9,188 bases of DNA from Prevotella sp. UBA4376 (lineage in GTDB: Bacteria > Bacteroidota > Bacteroidia > Bacteroidales > Bacteroidaceae): positions 1 to 9,188 of the forward strand of contig DGRY01000118.1 of the NCBI GenBank assembly GCA_002391185.1. Direction: 5' to 3'. Below are positions 6,991 through 9,188 of this stretch, one piece after another. Both the position numbers and the translations under genes were made by a program. Below the pieces are notes generated by a model. The model worked only from the letters and a program-made list of their open reading frames with translations, made no database searches and was not told the DNA's origin. Position 1 is the stretch's first letter. Each line of letters begins with the position of its first letter.

Positions 6991-8316
6991 ATGCCAGATA
7001 TATTAGATTTCGGAGAGCCCGAGAAAGAAAACAGCATCATCAAAGTGATTGGTGTAGGTGGCGGTGGTGGTAACGCCGTTAACCATATGTATCGTGAAGG
7101 CATTCATGATGTAAGTTTTGTGCTATGCAACACAGACAATCAGGCACTCAATGATTCTCCTGTACCTGTCCATCTGCAACTTGGCAAGGAAGGTCTTGGT
7201 GCTGGAAATAAACCTGAAAAGGCACGCGAAGCTGCAGAAGAGACTCTTGATGATATCAAGCTCATGCTCATGGATGGAACTAAAATGGCATTCATCACAG
7301 CAGGAATGGGAGGTGGCACTGGTACTGGTGCTGCACCTGTCATAGCACGTGTAAGTAAGGAATTAGGTATTCTTACCGTTGGTATTGTTACCATTCCGTT
7401 CCGTTTTGAAGGTGACAGAAAGATAGACCAGGCTTTAGACGGAGTTGAAGAAATGGCTAAACACGTAGATGCCTTATTGGTTATAAATAATGAACGTCTT
7501 CGTGAAATTTATCCCGACCTTACTGTTCTTGATGCTTTTGGTAAAGCCGATGACACATTAAGTGTCGCTGCAAAAAGTATTGCAGAGATCATCACGAACC
7601 ATGGTCTTATCAACCTTGACTTCAATGATGTAAAAACAGTATTGAAAGATGGTGGTGTTGCTATCATGAGTACAGGTTATGGTGAAGGAGAAGGCCGTGT
7701 TAAACAGGCCATTGAAGATGCTCTTAATTCACCTCTATTAAACGACAACGACATCTTTAATTCCAAGAAAATTCTTCTCAGCATCAATTTCTGCAATGAA
7801 AAGAACGACAACTCTGGTCTGATGATGGAAGAAATGAATGATGTCAATGACTTTATGGCAAAATTTGGTAGCGATTTCGAAATTAAATGGGGACTCGCTA
7901 TGGATCCTGAACTTGGAAAGAAAGTAAAAGTAACCATTCTTGCTACAGGATTTGGAATACAAGATGTTGATGGTATGAATGGACATCTTATGAAACGTAC
8001 ACAAGAAGATGCAGACCGTCTTGCTCAGGAAGAAGAAAAAAGAGCTGAGCGAGCAGACCGTCGTGTTCAATACTACGGAAGTATTGGAAAAAACAACCAA
8101 TACAAACGTCATCCCCATTATTTCCTATTCCGTAATGAAGACCTTGACAATGAAGATGTTATTCTTGCTGTAGAAAACACTCCAACCTATAAACGTACAC
8201 GCCAGCAACTGGAAGCAATACGTCAACAGGCAAGTGGAACTATAAAACCTACTGCCGAAGAAGAAAACACCGAACCACGCCAAGCTACTATCAGTTTTGT
8301 GGTCGATGATGACTAA
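6991..8316 (+). CDS. ftsZ: Cell division GTPase FtsZ
   Basis: Tubulin-like GTPase that polymerises into the cytokinetic ring at midcell. N-terminal GTPase motifs are VGGGGGNAVNHM (22-33), the tubulin signature GGGTGTGAAP (107-116), PFRFEGDRK (136-144), and the T7 synergy loop NLDFNDVKTVL (208-218) with the catalytic Asp pair D210/D213. The C-terminal globular domain ends near residue 325. The length of 441 exceeds the 383 of E. coli because of a long variable linker, which begins with a charged helix (335-358). The last residues are ATISFVVDDD, without the E. coli-type tail peptide DxPxFLRKQAD. No Shine-Dalgarno sequence is seen; the leader is an A/T-only stretch. It is the last gene of the + strand run, and its stop is 17 bases from the convergent recO stop. 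Confidence 0.98.
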   Translation: MPDILDFGEPEKENSIIKVIGVGGGGGNAVNHMYREGIHDVSFVLCNTDNQALNDSPVPVHLQLGKEGLGAGNKPEKAREAAEETLDDIKLMLMDGTKMAFITAGMGGGTGTGAAPVIARVSKELGILTVGIVTIPFRFEGDRKIDQALDGVEEMAKHVDALLVINNERLREIYPDLTVLDAFGKADDTLSVAAKSIAEIITNHGLINLDFNDVKTVLKDGGVAIMSTGYGEGEGRVKQAIEDALNSPLLNDNDIFNSKKILLSINFCNEKNDNSGLMMEEMNDVNDFMAKFGSDFEIKWGLAMDPELGKKVKVTILATGFGIQDVDGMNGHLMKRTQEDADRLAQEEEKRAERADRRVQYYGSIGKNNQYKRHPHYFLFRNEDLDNEDVILAVENTPTYKRTRQQLEAIRQQASGTIKPTAEEENTEPRQATISFVVDDD

Positions 8317-8333
8317 ATATCAAAGACATAAGA

Positions 8334-9059
8334 CTAATTAAACATCTCCTGAAGTACAGCCAATGACTTTAGTTCCGGAAAGTTTGGAACATGAAGCTGG
8401 TAGTATTTCAGGAGAATTTTTATTAAATCGCCTCGTTCAACATGTGACATTCTGAACAAAGACATATTATAATAATCTATTCTTGCCAACGTAGGGATAC
8501 GCTTTGCTTCTATAGCTCTAATAAAATCAGGATGAAGAGGTGTTATATGAACAAAGACACCTGCCCTCAAATCAAAAAGATCTCCAACATGATAATCTTC
8601 CATATTAGGCTGAAACCCTAAGAAGGTCAATAACTTCATCATAAAGACAATGTGGAAATTAGCAAAATTCTCCTTCAACTCGTCTAAAAGAATTATGCTA
8701 TTCTGCAAAAAAGTAAATAATATAGGGTTATGCTGTTCATCTCTAGTAGAATAAAAAAACAATTCAGCCAAGAATAAAGAGATTGAAACCTTATAAGGAT
8801 CAAAAGGAATTGATACAAAAGGATGAGCTATACGAACATTTTTCAGCTGCTGCAACTGCTGCCGCTGCCTGTAGTCATATTCTATATCCAAAATCGTAAA
8901 AGGCTGAAAATATTGCTTTTTTATACTACCTTTTCTTGACGTTGACCTGCGAGTAACAAATGACATACGTCCCTGCTGTTCGGTGAAAAGATCTATTATC
9001 ATCTTGGTATCACCAAACGGGAAAGAATGAAGCACTATTGCACGCGTTTTTATCATCAT
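8334..9059 (-). CDS. recO: DNA repair protein RecO
   Basis: Recombination mediator of the RecFOR pathway that helps load RecA on SSB-coated single-stranded DNA. From the chosen start it has 241 residues, typical for the family. The N-terminal OB-fold begins KTRAIVLHSFPFGDTKMIIDLF (4-25) and continues QGRMSFVTR (29-37). The helical domain includes LLTFLGFQPNM (143-153), and the end LLKYYQLHVPNFPELKSL (216-233) is, as I recall, common in Bacteroidetes RecO. There are no cysteines, so the zinc site seen in some RecO proteins is absent. The frame stays open to an ATG at 9164, but that extension (MFCFAGAKLD...) would cross both promoter candidates and has no RecO-like sequence, so the ATG at 9059 is preferred; the next codon (9056) is also ATG. 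It is convergent with ftsZ and divergent from the tRNA. Confidence 0.93.
   Translation of the reverse strand: MMIKTRAIVLHSFPFGDTKMIIDLFTEQQGRMSFVTRRSTSRKGSIKKQYFQPFTILDIEYDYRQRQQLQQLKNVRIAHPFVSIPFDPYKVSISLFLAELFFYSTRDEQHNPILFTFLQNSIILLDELKENFANFHIVFMMKLLTFLGFQPNMEDYHVGDLFDLRAGVFVHITPLHPDFIRAIEAKRIPTLARIDYYNMSLFRMSHVERGDLIKILLKYYQLHVPNFPELKSLAVLQEMFN
8345..8421 (+). terminator. Candidate dcw/ftsZ terminator embedded in recO 3' coding sequence
   Basis: Bases 8345-8357 (TCTCCTGAAGTAC) pair with 8403-8415 (GTATTTCAGGAGA): 13 base pairs with one G-U, the outer 9 perfect. After an A-A mismatch, 8359-8362 pair with 8398-8401. An apical GTTCC/GGAAC hairpin (8372-8376/8386-8390) sits inside. The outer stem is followed at 8417-8421 by TTTTT. 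This is an intrinsic-terminator layout for + strand transcription, starting 29 bases after the ftsZ stop. The stem is longer-looped than a textbook terminator. On the - strand the hairpin is followed by TGTTTAATTAG, so it might also slow recO transcription. Confidence 0.55.
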
Positions 9060-9113
9060 AATGACACAAAAATACAAAAAATCAACGATTTGAAGAAAAT
9101 TTCTGCTCAAAAA

Positions 9114-9145
9114 TTTGCAAGGTTCAAATAAAACATCTAACTTTG
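9114..9145 (+). promoter_or_regulatory. Promoter of the tRNA gene (Bacteroidetes -33/-7 type)
   Basis: TTTG at 9114-9117 and TAACTTTG at 9138-9145 are exact matches to the Bacteroidetes primary sigma factor consensus (TTTG / TAnnTTTG), with a 20-base spacer. Transcription would begin near 9149-9152, leaving a leader of about 15 bases before the tRNA at 9167. This is the best promoter in the window. Confidence 0.8.
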
Positions 9146-9155
9146 CACCCGCAAA
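9125..9155 (-). promoter_or_regulatory. Candidate recO promoter, overlapping the tRNA promoter
   Basis: On the - strand, TTTG (9152-9155) and TTTATTTG (9125-9132) are separated by 19 bases, matching the Bacteroidetes -33 TTTG and, with one mismatch, the -7 TAnnTTTG. A start near 9118-9121 would give recO a leader of about 60 bases. An alternative exact -7 match, TATTTTTG (9067-9074), lies closer to the ATG but has no good -33 and would leave an almost leaderless mRNA. Confidence 0.5.
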
Positions 9156-9166
9156 ACAGAACACAT

Positions 9167-9188
9167 GGTCCCTTCGTCTATCGGTTAG
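9167..9188 (+). tRNA. tRNA, 5' part only, probably tRNA-Glu (cut by window end)
   Basis: Twenty-two bases fit the start of a tRNA: acceptor strand GGTCCCT (9167-9173), TC linker, D-stem GTCT (9176-9179), and D-loop ATCGGTTA containing the conserved A14 and GG, followed by the first G of the returning D-stem. GGTCCCTTCGTCTA closely resembles bacterial tRNA-Glu 5' ends. The anticodon is outside the window, so the identity is inferred from the 5' sequence. The strong promoter just upstream supports a real gene start. Confidence 0.75.

Noticed and set aside
8372..8390. GTTCC/GGAAC as a stand-alone recO or ftsZ terminator
   Set aside because: On its own it is a 5-bp stem with no T tract; it makes sense only as the apical part of the larger 8345-8415 hairpin.
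9060..9164. N-terminal extension of recO to the ATG at 9164
   Set aside because: The 35 extra residues have no RecO-like sequence and lie over both promoter candidates; the RecO motif KTRAIVL begins just after the ATG pair at 9059/9056.

Overview
This window is an ordinary but informative piece of a Bacteroidetes chromosome, most likely Prevotella or a close relative in the Bacteroidales. The evidence is an AT-rich sequence, gene starts with almost no Shine-Dalgarno sequences, promoters that fit the Bacteroidetes -33 TTTG / -7 TAnnTTTG pattern, and the gene order murD-ftsW-murG-murC-ftsQ-ftsA-ftsZ with no ddl. I see no mobile elements, CRISPR arrays, defence genes or unfamiliar coding regions, and I do not think the window holds a new multi-gene system. 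The unusual signals are in the regulatory DNA and in the tails of FtsA and FtsZ.

Bases 1-8316 hold the distal part of the division and cell wall (dcw) cluster, all on the + strand. The first gene, murD, is cut by the left edge. MurD, MurG and MurC are cytoplasmic or membrane-surface enzymes of peptidoglycan precursor synthesis. FtsW is the membrane SEDS glycan polymerase. FtsQ is the bitopic divisome scaffold. FtsA anchors FtsZ to the membrane, and FtsZ forms the ring. Intergenic gaps are 4 to 80 bases. The only likely internal promoter lies in the longest gap, ftsW-murG. ftsQ starts with GTG 4 bases after the murC stop.

Bases 8317-8333 separate the convergent ftsZ and recO stop codons. No terminator fits in this 17-base gap. 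A long imperfect hairpin followed by a T tract (8345-8421) lies inside the last codons of recO and is the best candidate for ending dcw transcription.

Bases 8334-9059 (- strand) encode the recombination mediator RecO. Bases 9060-9166 form a compact intergenic region where a + strand promoter for a tRNA gene and a - strand promoter candidate for recO overlap almost completely. The window ends 22 bases into a tRNA, most likely tRNA-Glu.
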